Shown: piece by piece, positions 47,142 through 56,785 of the stretch
Layout of the letters: each line of letters starts with the position of its first letter
Numbering within the stretch: the first letter of the stretch is position 1
DNA from: Ruminiclostridium cellobioparum subsp. termitidis CT1112
GTDB lineage: Bacteria > Bacillota > Clostridia > Acetivibrionales > DSM-1351
Assembly (NCBI RefSeq): GCF_000350485.1
Contig: NZ_AORV01000040.1
Span: forward strand, 1-64,000
Direction of reading: 5' to 3'
Length of the DNA stretch: 64,000 nt
Translations under genes and position numbers: made by a program
The notes under the pieces: model-generated
Database searches by the model: none
What the model saw: the letters and a program-made list of their open reading frames with translations, nothing else
What the model was told of the DNA's origin: nothing

Positions 47142-48194
47142 TTAATCCATTTTGGAATCGTGGAACTTTTTAAGCCAATCTTTTTTATTTTTTATTTCGC
47201 TTTTTGATAGCCTATCTATTTGCTGACTATAATTTTTTAGCAGGCTTCTTTTGTTAAAATCAAAGAGAGTCTCATCACCTTCCGAGTTTCCTTTATCTAA
47301 CGTAAAACATTCTCCCTGGTTATTCCATGTATAACGCACTCTTCTATTTGCAGAAAATAGAAACGCATCATCCGGATTTTCTAATTCATTCGCATTGCTG
47401 TTTGTGAATTTTATTTCATAATTGACATCTATATAAAACCCATCCTGGGAATCTGTTAAGAGGTAAAATGGTTTTATTTCAGACATTGTACCATTTATTG
47501 TTATATATGCAAGTTGATTTGGTGACCCCCAATCACTTTTTTGTGTAATATATCTTAAATCTTCAGATATACCATTATTTCTTATTCCATACCATACGTC
47601 ATCAAATTCAATAATGCCTGTACCATAAGCATTGAGTTCCTTAAATACAAGCCATGCCCTTTTTGAATTAACATCTTCTTCTATCCTGAAATCAGGCTCA
47701 TAATTAAGATTCCTGCCTGGCAAATTAATGTTTCCCATATAAGTTATATTACTTTTGTCCTCTTCAAAGATAAGATAACTTAATCCTGCTGCAGGTAATA
47801 CCATCTCAATTAAATCAATATTCTTTGAAGTATATTGAAGTTTAAAATGATAGAGATGTGCTGAAATTATTCCCTCCCTTTTCTCAGTATCGTTAAGAAT
47901 GCTATTTTTTACTTCAATACCATATTCTTTTAAGGTACTATTGACAACCGCTATGGGTTTTTCATCGATTCTATTCACAATATCATTTGTATTAATTTTG
48001 CTAACTAATAAATTTAAATTATCAGAATTAGAAGAATGTAATGTGGTGGTTGAAATATCTCCTTTTTGTATTTCTGCTTTTGTAGATTTAATATTAACTC
48101 CAACACTGGTATTTCCAGGCTTATCCAAAATAATAGAGACCAAAAGGAATAATATAATGAGCAATAAAAAGCATATAATTTTTGCATTTTTCAT
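47142..48194 (-). CDS. Secreted protein of unknown function (paralogue of 13149-14123)
   Basis: 350 residues with an N-terminal membrane anchor or signal (KIICFLLLIILFLLVSIIL) but no lipobox Cys, unlike its relative. AWLVFKELNAYGTGIIEF followed by WY matches the segment in the 13149-14123 protein, and the predicted beta-rich body follows in the same order. No catalytic motif is recognised. SD AAAGGAATAGG precedes the ATG. Confidence 0.7.
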   Translation of the reverse strand: MKNAKIICFLLLIILFLLVSIILDKPGNTSVGVNIKSTKAEIQKGDISTTTLHSSNSDNLNLLVSKINTNDIVNRIDEKPIAVVNSTLKEYGIEVKNSILNDTEKREGIISAHLYHFKLQYTSKNIDLIEMVLPAAGLSYLIFEEDKSNITYMGNINLPGRNLNYEPDFRIEEDVNSKRAWLVFKELNAYGTGIIEFDDVWYGIRNNGISEDLRYITQKSDWGSPNQLAYITINGTMSEIKPFYLLTDSQDGFYIDVNYEIKFTNSNANELENPDDAFLFSANRRVRYTWNNQGECFTLDKGNSEGDETLFDFNKRSLLKNYSQQIDRLSKSEIKNKKDWLKKFHDSKMD

Positions 48195-48328
48195 TTTCCT
48201 ATTCCTTTCTCATAATATTAAGGGGTTCGTAATAAAAGTTGATTGCAAACTATATTGGTATTTTACAACTTATTACCAGAATATAAGTTACAAAATTGTA
48301 ATATTAATCTACAAAGTTCATATCTCAG

Positions 48329-48381
48329 AAATACAAAATCCAGAGATACCGATTAAATCGGTATCTCTGGATTTTGTATTT
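48329..48381 (-). terminator. 25-bp perfect inverted repeat terminator
   Basis: Arms 48329-48353 and 48357-48381 with a 3-nt loop (TAA). It lies 33 bp past the stop of the MerR gene. T-runs exist on both sides, so it can stop transcription from either direction. Confidence 0.8.
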
Positions 48382-48414
48382 TTCTTAACTCATGTAAATT
48401 TCTTATACACATAA

Positions 48415-49122
48415 CTAATATTCCCGAAAGACTTCGTTAGGCAGCTTTATTAACTGCAAATGTAATATAGGCAGTAAACCATTTATATTTTCAACACATT
48501 TCTCAACTTCCTGCTTTTGTTCTTCCTGGGATAAGTTGCTGTCAAGCATGGGACTTCTTATATAATTTATAAAGGCATTCTTTTCAATATCAGCCAGTTC
48601 TTTAAGCTTTGTCACAATATCCCTTGCCACAGTCAGCGGTACACCCAGATCAATAAAGTATTTAACAAATCTGCAGACTGTCATGCTATAGGCCGGAAAC
48701 ATTGTATTACTCTTGTCTGTCGAGATAATTATGCGGAGATCAATCAGTTCGTTTATATTTTCGTCACTAAAACCAATTTCCTTGATTTGCGATATGCTGA
48801 CCAGGTTTTGATCAACGCCAAATGGCAGCAATTTATTTACAGACTCAAGTATCTGCAAACCAAAACCATTTATTGTATTTGTATCGTAGTTTACCAGCCT
48901 CTTTATTTGATTCAACGTAAAATCAGCATTCCTCATTTTTTCAATAACCTTTAATTTCTCTATAAATTCTTCATCATAGTATGCCATATTCTTCGCGGAT
49001 TTTTGCGGTACTGGCAAAAGGCCCTCTTTAATATAAAAATTAATTGTGGCTCGAGTCATATTAGTTAATTTTTCAAGTTCCCTCATTGGAATCTTTTTCT
49101 TGCGCTCGGATTCATCCTTCAT
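48415..49122 (-). CDS. MerR-family transcriptional regulator
   Basis: 235 residues. MRELEKLTNMTRATINFYIKEGLLP is the winged HTH, YYDEEFIEKLKVIEKMRNADFTLNQIKRLV completes the MerR DNA-binding unit. The C-terminal ~130 residues are helical and unlike known metal sensors, so an organic ligand or none is likely. It is divergent from the condensation-like gene at 49303 and probably controls it. Confidence 0.88.
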   Translation of the reverse strand: MKDESERKKKIPMRELEKLTNMTRATINFYIKEGLLPVPQKSAKNMAYYDEEFIEKLKVIEKMRNADFTLNQIKRLVNYDTNTINGFGLQILESVNKLLPFGVDQNLVSISQIKEIGFSDENINELIDLRIIISTDKSNTMFPAYSMTVCRFVKYFIDLGVPLTVARDIVTKLKELADIEKNAFINYIRSPMLDSNLSQEEQKQEVEKCVENINGLLPILHLQLIKLPNEVFREY

Positions 49123-49196
49123 CTTATCACCCCGTCATTGAAAGTATAAATTAAAGCTTTTTACTTGTCAATTTGTATACTTAAGTAGAAAATTTG

Positions 49197-49225
49197 TTGA
49201 CAAAACTATTAAACTTGAATATATT
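49197..49225 (+). promoter_or_regulatory. Promoter of the condensation-like gene
   Basis: TTGACA (49197-49202), a 17-nt spacer and TATATT (49220-49225) form a good sigma-A promoter 77 bp before ATG 49303. Direct repeats of CTTTTTACTT flank it (about 49158 and 49241), and AAGTAA-N6-TTACTT lies just downstream, which are candidate MerR sites. Confidence 0.6.
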
Positions 49226-49302
49226 ATGTATTAAGTAACACTTTTTACTTTGTGACATATATTACATTAAGCAAGCAATGAATAAAATGGGGGTTATTTT
49301 AT

Positions 49303-50562
49303 ATGAAGTACAAAGCTGAAATTTTTGATCATTTACAATATTTATATAATACGACAGGCTTTAACGATCACCAGGTACATTGTGTAATCAAATTTGAGAA
49401 AAAGGTTGATCCTATTGCTATGAAAAAAGCTGTTGAAATATTGATTAATACTGTACCTATATTATCACGAGTATACAAACACGGCAACAGCAGTCCGTTT
49501 TGGGAGGACTCTGAAAAAATACATATATCAGAGTATTTTTATGTTGTGGAAAGTTATAAAGAGTTTGAAGCTTTTACTTTTTCCAAAACAGATGAAGAGT
49601 TTGGCCCGCAGATTAAAATTTGCTTGCTGCAATCAGAAAGCGATTCACTGTCAATCGTAATTAACCATATGATTACTGATGGTGCGGGAATAAAGCAATG
49701 TGCCTATCTTTTATCCGAAATATACTCACGGCTTCTTATAGATCCGGATTATAAGCCCGAATATGTCATTGATAGTGACAGAGGCTTTAAGCATGTCATT
49801 TCAGGATTAAGTTTAATAGATAAAATCAAAATCCTCATATTCAATAAAAAAGATAACAATCAAAGCAGCGACCACAAATTCCCAATGAGTAGAAACGAGA
49901 GTATTTCACCATTTATACTGACTCATGAGGTTTCAAGTGAAAGGTATGCACAAATCCTGAATTTTTGTAAAATAAACAAGGTAACCGTAAATGATGTAAT
50001 GCTTACTGCATATTTTAGAGTTCTGTCAAGAATATTAAAAATCGACGGAGAACTCTTTGGTATACCAATTATGATCGACATGAGAAGACATTTAAAGGAT
50101 AAAAACTTAAATTCGCTTACTAATCTTTCTTCAACTGTAATTATAAATGCCTGTGTTTATCAGGAGGAGAGTTTCTCTCAAACTTTAGAAAAAATAAGCA
50201 ATGAAATGAAAAATAAAAAAAATAATTATTTAGGGTTAAATACCTTCTTAAAATTAGACACTTTATTTAGGTTTTGTAAAGGCAGCCTTCCTTATAAAAT
50301 ATTAAAGCATTCATTAAAAAATCCCAATATATGCATGACGAACATTGGAATCATTGACTCAAAAAAGTTAGTATTCGAAGGCTCTCCTATTTCAAATGCT
50401 TTTATTTGCGGATCAATTAAATACCGTCCGCATTTTCAAATGGCTGTAAGCAGTTTTAACAATAGGATGACATTAAGTGTTAATTTGTATGGCAGTCAAG
50501 AAGATCGTGATACTATTGGAGAGTTTTTCTCTCTAATAGATGCTGAATTAATAAAGCTTTGA
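49303..50562 (+). CDS. Condensation-domain-like acyltransferase
   Basis: 419 residues of the CoA-dependent acyltransferase / NRPS-condensation superfamily (also alcohol acetyltransferase and PapA-like). The active-site motif reads NHMITDGAG, equal to HxxxDG with Asn in place of the first His of HHxxxDG. A later VTVNDVMLTAYFRVLSRIL and FGIPIMIDMRRHL match the second half of the fold. It stands alone, with no adenylation or carrier domain nearby, so it may join an acyl group from CoA to an alcohol or amine. The divergent MerR regulator suggests inducible expression. Confidence 0.75.
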   Translation: MKYKAEIFDHLQYLYNTTGFNDHQVHCVIKFEKKVDPIAMKKAVEILINTVPILSRVYKHGNSSPFWEDSEKIHISEYFYVVESYKEFEAFTFSKTDEEFGPQIKICLLQSESDSLSIVINHMITDGAGIKQCAYLLSEIYSRLLIDPDYKPEYVIDSDRGFKHVISGLSLIDKIKILIFNKKDNNQSSDHKFPMSRNESISPFILTHEVSSERYAQILNFCKINKVTVNDVMLTAYFRVLSRILKIDGELFGIPIMIDMRRHLKDKNLNSLTNLSSTVIINACVYQEESFSQTLEKISNEMKNKKNNYLGLNTFLKLDTLFRFCKGSLPYKILKHSLKNPNICMTNIGIIDSKKLVFEGSPISNAFICGSIKYRPHFQMAVSSFNNRMTLSVNLYGSQEDRDTIGEFFSLIDAELIKL

Positions 50563-50670
50563 TGAATTGGCAGAGAGTTGACCAATTAAATCAAATTAAA
50601 TATCAAATTTACAAATACTCAAATACAAACGGCTGAGAGTCCTCCTTAAAACCCTTATTATAAGGTTAAA

Positions 50671-51369
50671 TCAATATTTTACCCCCTGCAGAACATGTTT
50701 CTTTCCGCCACATCCGGGATATTTATTAAGTATAAACCCAGCTTCTATGAGGGCACTTTTTACATCACTTGCCACAGTAAAAGTGGAACATGTACCTCCC
50801 TGTTTTGTCTTTTCTCCAATTGCCATAAGCAACTCAGGCCGCCAAATTGAGGGGTTCTTTTTGGGACTATGCCCATCGAGAAACCAGACATCACAGGATT
50901 TCTCCAAGGATTCAACCATTTCAAGTGCTTCTCCTATCCAAAGATTCAGCTCAATCGTTCCAAATGACTTCTGTATTTTCGCTGAATGCCAACCTGCCAC
51001 GGTGATATCAATACTTCGATATGTTTCCACAAGTGTATCGATCTCCTCACCGACTCTATCTTTAAATCCATTCAGGATATCGAGCATTCTCTCAGGACTC
51101 AAAGGGTACAGTTCAACTGAGTTATATTCTATGGAAATATTTTTCAAACCACTTTTTTTAATAAACTCCATAAGCGCAACTACCACACGACCAGCGCCAA
51201 AGCCTGTTTCACCAATGATAAAAGGGGTTCTCGATTCTATCCCCATAGTAATCCTCTCAATTAGATTATTATTCCTGAAATAGATCTGCTGTGCTTCATT
51301 CAGCGCATCCACTACATCAAAATAACGATCATCAAACTGTTCATTCACAAGCTTGGATGGTATTAGCAT
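50671..51369 (-). CDS. mnmD: MnmD-like tRNA wobble-uridine methyltransferase
   Basis: 232 residues matching the methyltransferase half of MnmC (DUF752). It lacks the FAD oxidase half, as in Bacillus MnmD. It methylates 5-aminomethyl-2-thiouridine at tRNA position 34 with SAM. Motifs: ETGFGAGRVVVALMEF (SAM loop), SVELYPLSPERM, and DVWFLDGHSPKKNPSIW (the catalytic FLDGF-P-KNP-W type). Last gene before the AT-rich island. Confidence 0.85.
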   Translation of the reverse strand: MLIPSKLVNEQFDDRYFDVVDALNEAQQIYFRNNNLIERITMGIESRTPFIIGETGFGAGRVVVALMEFIKKSGLKNISIEYNSVELYPLSPERMLDILNGFKDRVGEEIDTLVETYRSIDITVAGWHSAKIQKSFGTIELNLWIGEALEMVESLEKSCDVWFLDGHSPKKNPSIWRPELLMAIGEKTKQGGTCSTFTVASDVKSALIEAGFILNKYPGCGGKKHVLQGVKY

Positions 51370-51949
51370 AGTTTACATTTTCCTTTTCCTCTTATAAATT
51401 ATATATTTATTTCACATTTTTCAATAACATCTAAGGAATTTATGGTTTCCCTGTAGATTTTGAACTCTCTTTCAAACTGCTATTATTTTATCCAAAGCAA
51501 TCTAGTTATTATAGCAATTCTACATTATTATAGCAACTTGTACAAATTATTGAACTCGACATCTATAATCGTCTCTTATAATATTTTAGATATAAACACG
51601 TAATGCAAGGGGTCACAAACTTACAACGCTAAATAAAATATATAAAAACATTTTAATAGTTCAAATTTATTAGGTATTTTCTTGGAGGAACCTGAAGCAT
51701 TTATCATGGAAATGAAAGAAGTTAAAGAACTCATTCAAATATTTTCTGATTATTTTTGTTAAACCTCTCTTGTATCAGCAGTTACGTGGATTGCAATATC
51801 AGAAGTTATACTGGGAAACTCAGATATTACACTTAAAATTTCACATATTGGAAATGGGAGTGGTTATGTAGACTTGTGCAAACCCATTAACTTGTCTATC
51901 AAATATTTATAAAAAAGATATCCTAAAATAACCACGCATTGTTAACTAA
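51370..51949. other. Gene-poor spacer with remnants
   Basis: 580 bp of AT-rich DNA at the left edge of the accessory island. It contains a short orphan reading frame ending IQIFSDYFC-stop (51706-51762 after its ATG) and the first copy of an 80-bp repeat. No intact gene or RNA is recognised. Confidence 0.5.
51794..51873 (+). repeat. 80-bp direct repeat, copy 1
   Basis: About 90% identical over 80 bp to 57699-57778. Both copies translate in one frame to ISEVILGNSDITL(K/E)xSHIGNG, and several of the changes are silent, so they look like fragments of the same lost gene. Confidence 0.8.
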
Positions 51950-52915
51950 CTAATAAGTAATTTTTGACCAAATTCGTTGCTTCCAATCTTTCCAAGCTAA
52001 CTTTACTTCATCAACTAACCAGGTTCCGGCTATAGTAATTGAGTTTTCGTGAGACGCATAAATAACCCAGTCCATTTCATTACTGCACCAGTAACCTTCA
52101 CCATCTATCGTATAGAATGGATAAAAAGCATCAGTATCTAGCTCATATTCCGGGGAAGAATCAAATTCTCTAAGCTGATATATTTTATAAATTCCATGTC
52201 TTTTAAGTATTTCTCTCAATCTTTCAATATCTTGATCCTCATCAAAAAAATCATCAGTAAAAGCGACGATATCTTCACGATTACATTCAATTAATGGATA
52301 CCAATATGAACCTACTTCACACCATTTTATACTTAGTTCTTTTCGTAGCATATCACTTTCAGTCTCAGATATAACTCGCCTGTAAAACATGGGTTCTACA
52401 ACTGATAAGTCAGCCTCTGTTAGATCACTAATGAATTTACAAAATAGATACTTTTCTTTGTTCATAGCTTTTTCTTGAACTTCATTATTTCTTGGCTCAG
52501 GAAACTCCTTTGACTTTACCTCCGCTAGTTCAAATAATTTAGGTAACATTTCTGACAATGGCAAATGATTATATGTTCCTTTTTTCAGTTCATCAATAAT
52601 AATCTTCCCAACAGTTTGACCATTTGAAGGTTTAGTAAATGAACTTTCTGCGCACAAACCAGTTGTAATCAATTCATTTTTTGCATATTCTAAGGATTCA
52701 AATTCCTCTGGGTTATGTTTTTCCACTTCGATTAATATTGCATCAAGAACATTATATCTTGGAAATATGTCATAAGCCTCGTCTGTGTAATGATAACCAT
52801 TTTTCTTCCCATTTCTATCCGGATCACACACTTTGCTGTATTCATCTCTCCAAAAATATCCTCTTTCTATACAATATCTTCTTGCTGCAGTATGTAATTT
52901 CATAGTATTTGTCAT
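51950..52915 (-). CDS. Hypothetical protein
   Basis: 321 residues, soluble, no family I can name. The N-terminal ~110 residues (MKLHTAARRYCIERGYFW; YNVLDAILIEVEKHNPEEFE) are helical. The C-terminal part has aromatic-rich strands (YPFYTIDGEGYWCSNEMDW; VIYASHENSITIAGTWLVDE) resembling small beta-domains of immunity or sensor proteins. AT-rich codon use fits the island. SD is GGGGAGG. Confidence 0.6.
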   Translation of the reverse strand: MTNTMKLHTAARRYCIERGYFWRDEYSKVCDPDRNGKKNGYHYTDEAYDIFPRYNVLDAILIEVEKHNPEEFESLEYAKNELITTGLCAESSFTKPSNGQTVGKIIIDELKKGTYNHLPLSEMLPKLFELAEVKSKEFPEPRNNEVQEKAMNKEKYLFCKFISDLTEADLSVVEPMFYRRVISETESDMLRKELSIKWCEVGSYWYPLIECNREDIVAFTDDFFDEDQDIERLREILKRHGIYKIYQLREFDSSPEYELDTDAFYPFYTIDGEGYWCSNEMDWVIYASHENSITIAGTWLVDEVKLAWKDWKQRIWSKITY

Positions 52916-53047
52916 AAACCCTCCCCATACGGTTGAAAACCAATCATATCTCAGGTTCTAGCTCTGCATATTATAATACCTAGTTGCTTTAATATTCTAT
53001 AGGCAATCATACTTCTTTTCTAGTACCAAAACTCTGCTTATAATTTT

Positions 53048-53605
53048 CTAGTAATCATCTTGCTCTCTTAAAGGCGTTCTAATCCAACCCCAGTGTTTTA
53101 ATATATCTGCTTCTTTTATGTCATTTTCTTGATAATGGTGCGCATGTGGAAATGGTATAGAAATTTTATTTTCATTAAACCCCTTTGATTTTAGATATTC
53201 TGCCATCTTTGTTATGTCATCATATATATAAATAATATTATGTCTGTCATACACCATCAGTTGCTTGGTCTTAGTTGATGCTAACCATAAATGGTGCCTT
53301 CCATCTGTCTCTAATAACTTCTTATATTTGTTAACAAATTCAGATATCTCCACATAAGACATTGAATAAGGGCATTGATATCTCCCTTCTTCATTTTCAT
53401 TTCTAGGCACTACGAGCACATATAAACACCAATATGGTGGTTCAAAACTCTTAAGAATATCCAGCATGAGGTCAATTTGATTTTTTATAGGTGCAACAGT
53501 TATCCTTTTATAATTGGGATAGCTTTCAATACACCAGGAATCATTATAAAAAAACTCTTCATCAGAATCACCGACTACAATACCAAACTTAAATATTTTG
53601 CTCAT
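53048..53605 (-). CDS. Hypothetical protein
   Basis: 185 residues, soluble and acidic, no recognised family. Mixed alpha/beta pattern with conserved-looking HHLWLASTKTKQLMVYDRHN and a HAHHY segment. SD CGAGGAAAAG lies before ATG 53605. It lies 132 bp from the 51950 gene on the same strand; the two may be expressed together. Confidence 0.55.
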   Translation of the reverse strand: MSKIFKFGIVVGDSDEEFFYNDSWCIESYPNYKRITVAPIKNQIDLMLDILKSFEPPYWCLYVLVVPRNENEEGRYQCPYSMSYVEISEFVNKYKKLLETDGRHHLWLASTKTKQLMVYDRHNIIYIYDDITKMAEYLKSKGFNENKISIPFPHAHHYQENDIKEADILKHWGWIRTPLREQDDY

Positions 53606-54047
53606 AACTTTTCCTCGTTATATAATGCTTTTCTAAATATATTGATATTCTATCTTAACAGCAAATTAATTACAATCATAATAAACTTTTACCAGTTAAC
53701 CATCAACCCGATAATGAAACAACTTGTTTATCTGGCAACAAATTTACATAAAACAAATAATAATAAGGCTTCTTTTTCAGGCAACCTTATTATATGAAGT
53801 ATTTTATAGTTCATTCAAATCTAGAATAAATCAAATTTAACTTGATTTATTCTAGATTTGGAACAATATTTTCTGGTTATTTTTGTTAAACCTCTTGGAA
53901 ATTGGCGTGGAAATTAGTTTTCACACAGTCTGATAGATAATAAGCACTGTTATTTAAATTATATTCAAAATAATAGAATATACACCTTAATTCTAGATAT
54001 ACATAGATTCAGTAATATTTTTTTAATAACTTTATTAAGGGATATGA
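53606..54047. other. Spacer with AT-rich hairpin and remnant
   Basis: 442 bp. A perfect 19-bp inverted repeat (53816-53834 with 53842-53860) may act as terminator for the RES gene or be the end of a lost element. Directly after it, 53868-53890 repeats the IFS-x-YFC-stop fragment seen at 51739-51762. Nothing else is recognised. Confidence 0.5.
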
Positions 54048-55148
54048 CTAAATTCTATCCAGTAAATCCCCATGTAGAGCTTCTTCACATCCTTTTATTG
54101 AAGAATATTCATAAATATACCTCGGCATCGTCAATATGAAAGCCCTTCTCAATACACTACAATAGTTTTCTTTTCCAAATTTCTCTTTACCGCTAACAGG
54201 AAAGACGTAATTGAAGCCAAATTCTGATGCTCTTATTGATGCACAAGAAAAGTATCTAATACCTACTAATTTGTTTTGACTCACCTTAGCCCTTACCCAT
54301 TGCATAAGTAATTGTGGAATTATATATTCAGAGGCAAATGGGTCACTTTTACATACTCTTATAAAAGAACAAGCTGCAATCAGTGGGTACCAATAAAGGT
54401 AGCTTATCATTTTTAATGGATTTGTTAAATCAATTTCATCTAAATGATCTCTTCTCAGCCTTTTATCGATTGTAATTGCATCAGCGTAACTATCAGTCTT
54501 ATATCTTTCTCCTCTATTAAATACTATAAAATCACTTGGTTTTATTCCTAATTCAATAACTTCAATATTTAAATTACCATTATTACGAATATTCCTATCA
54601 AATCTAAACAATGCGGCAATTGTTAAGTCATTTAAGCTACTAATTTTAGTTTCTTCGCAGCATAGCTTTATGGAAGTTCCCAAATATAAACTAGGGTATC
54701 CTGAGATGCTGTATCTGCAAGATGCTACTTTAGACCTTAGGTTGTATGGTGTATGAAAAATGTCTTTCCTTTCATACTTTATATTTGGTTGAATGTTTCT
54801 TATTCTATATAGGTTTAAAGTTTCTTCAAAATCATTATCAATAATCCCGGTTTTATTATATTTCCTTAACGGTTCTGTACCTAATACCTTCATTGTTTCA
54901 TTCATCTTTATATATGCCTTACTGGGAAAACCTTTGTGGTAGCATTCTATACACCGCAATAAACAGTCACATATATTCTGTATCTTTACAATATCAATAC
55001 CTTTAAAATGCGATATTAGGTCTAGATATTTATTAAACAAATTAGTAAGTGTTATATAAAAGTCTTTCCCATCCCACCTTTGGGGTAAATCTAAAAAATT
55101 GCAACCCATAATTCTTATAAAGTCTGGTTTATCAATGTTAATTACCAT
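54048..55148 (-). CDS. RES-domain protein
   Basis: About 366 residues. The central and C-terminal part resembles RES-domain proteins: LYRIRN (Arg), SCRYSISGYPSLYLGTS, CCEETK (Glu), and later YFSCASIRASEFGFNYVFPV (Ser). RES toxins degrade NAD+, using an Arg-Tyr-Glu-Ser set. The N-terminal ~120 residues form a separate helical domain, so this is a larger variant than the ~150-residue Xre-RES toxins. I choose ATG 55148 with GGAG 8 nt upstream. The gene directly upstream on the same strand is decayed. Confidence 0.65.
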   Translation of the reverse strand: MVINIDKPDFIRIMGCNFLDLPQRWDGKDFYITLTNLFNKYLDLISHFKGIDIVKIQNICDCLLRCIECYHKGFPSKAYIKMNETMKVLGTEPLRKYNKTGIIDNDFEETLNLYRIRNIQPNIKYERKDIFHTPYNLRSKVASCRYSISGYPSLYLGTSIKLCCEETKISSLNDLTIAALFRFDRNIRNNGNLNIEVIELGIKPSDFIVFNRGERYKTDSYADAITIDKRLRRDHLDEIDLTNPLKMISYLYWYPLIAACSFIRVCKSDPFASEYIIPQLLMQWVRAKVSQNKLVGIRYFSCASIRASEFGFNYVFPVSGKEKFGKENYCSVLRRAFILTMPRYIYEYSSIKGCEEALHGDLLDRI

Positions 55149-55268
55149 ATAATACACTCCTAACTATCTTTTCTATATTTGGCAATACAATTAGAAATAA
55201 CAGCTTTTTGACATTCTGATATATCATTCATAGAATCCGCCAATAAAACCATTGTGATATCATCAGTA

Positions 55269-55848
55269 TTAAAAATTGTCAGTATAATTAAGTAACTCTT
55301 GAACATCAAAGACAAAGTCCTTTAGATAATCAAACTCAGTAAGTTCTGAACTATATGCTGGTTCTAGACATAAAATTATCTTTCGCACAATGTTATATAA
55401 TCTTATTGCTGACAAACATTTTCTAATCTTGCCACTATGAGTTAATGCTGAGCGAACATTCCTATCTTCAAATGCTACGCTTAAATCAATATTATCTCCT
55501 TCATTATTTTCAGTGAAAAATGTGTTTAACATTTCTGAGACACCGTTAAAATCCAGTCTTGATTTTAGCCAATTATCTTTGTTAGAGCCATGTGCATTGT
55601 AATTATTGGGGAGGCCTTCAGAATAATGGCAGAGGATACAATTCTGAAAGAAATCATATACACAAAAAAGATCTAGTTTGGCTCCAAAGTTATTTTCCAC
55701 TCCTTCTATCAATTGAGTCTGTCATTTCATCTTTCAATAATGTTCTATATTTTTCATACTGACCCTTATATCAAATAACGCATTCGTTTATACTTTTTCT
55801 AATTTCATTTTGTACTTCTGTGCCTAAAGAACTTACAAATGTAATCAT
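55269..55848 (-). pseudogene. Decayed partner gene of the RES protein
   Basis: The open part (55269-55712, about 147 codons) reads EGVENNFGAKLDLFCVYDFF ... ELLNYTDNF, but only TTG or GTG starts exist. Upstream, another frame from ATG 55848 reads MITFVSSLGTEVQNEIRKSI, meets an in-frame TGA, continues GQYEKYRTLLKDEMTDSI and reaches the main frame after a one-base shift near 55715. So one stop and one frameshift break a ~190-residue gene. RSALTH in the C-terminal half gives an R-x4-H pattern like HEPN RNases, which is weak evidence. Confidence 0.6.
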
Positions 55849-56077
55849 ATATCAATCTATTTCCAATCAAATACTTAATAATACTTATATACAAAAAACG
55901 TCTAGATATTTTAAATTCTCAGTAACGCTGTACATGCTTTATTAAAGCAAACTTTTACAATTTTTCAAATACAGAAATCTAACATCTAATATGTGAGCAA
56001 TCTAGGGGTTATTCTTCCTTGTCAGTAACATCTTCTGTACCACCGGCTAAAATACTATCCATTCATTTCAACTAGAT
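55849..56077. other. AT-rich spacer
   Basis: 229 bp between the decayed gene and the methyltransferase. I see no gene, no strong hairpin and no clear promoter. Confidence 0.4.
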
Positions 56078-56785
56078 TTACTTCTTATAGCATATAAACA
56101 TACAGTATCTTGGTTTGTCCCACAATGAACCATAGAGCATTTGTACCTTATCATCAGGGTATATTTCCTTAAATTCATCTATATTAAAACCAGATTTTAT
56201 AATGCAATTAATATAATGAGATAACGGCCGATGATAGTATGGAACACCACAAATTTCATTTTTATTATCCTTAGTTATTTTAAAGGATATCTCAGTTGCT
56301 AGTGGTAGCATATAATTATGGCTTTTATCGAATATTTTTTTATAGTCATTGAAAAAACAAGGGTGTGGAATAGAAAAAATAAAATTTCCTTTCTTTTTTA
56401 TATGAATAGCAACTGAACCAAGAAAACACTCTAAATCTTCTACAACATGTGCAACTAAATGTGAGAAGGCAAGATCATACTTCTCACATTCTGCTAAATC
56501 TGCTGGCGTACTCATTAATAATTCCACATTACTCTCTGACAGTACTTCTTTAGCAACTTTATACATACCTACTGATGGTTCAATAGCTGTTATACTTAAA
56601 TTCTGTTTTGCCAGCTCTTTCGACATATGACCAGTACCTGCACCAACCTCCAGAACTCTCTGAGGTTTATATGAACATATGTATTCAATAAAAATAGGCA
56701 AAAACACATTATTAAAAGTGATATCTAAACCTGATTCTATTTGCTCTTGCCTAATTATAGCATTATTTGACCACCTATTTAACAT
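56078..56785 (-). CDS. Class I SAM-dependent methyltransferase
   Basis: 235 residues. Motif I is RVLEVGAGTGHMSKELAK, acidic loop ITAIEPSVGMYKVAKEVL, motif IV YDLAFSHLVAHVVEDLECFL. It resembles small-molecule methyltransferases of the UbiE/Tam type (methyltransferase 11/25). The start overlaps the preceding two-TM gene by 11 bp, so both are translated from one transcript. No substrate is evident. Confidence 0.8.
   Translation of the reverse strand: MLNRWSNNAIIRQEQIESGLDITFNNVFLPIFIEYICSYKPQRVLEVGAGTGHMSKELAKQNLSITAIEPSVGMYKVAKEVLSESNVELLMSTPADLAECEKYDLAFSHLVAHVVEDLECFLGSVAIHIKKKGNFIFSIPHPCFFNDYKKIFDKSHNYMLPLATEISFKITKDNKNEICGVPYYHRPLSHYINCIIKSGFNIDEFKEIYPDDKVQMLYGSLWDKPRYCMFICYKK

Noticed and set aside
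53816-53860. Insertion sequence end
   Set aside because: The 19-bp dyad has a 7-nt loop, which is a hairpin and not a pair of separated terminal repeats, and no transposase is nearby.
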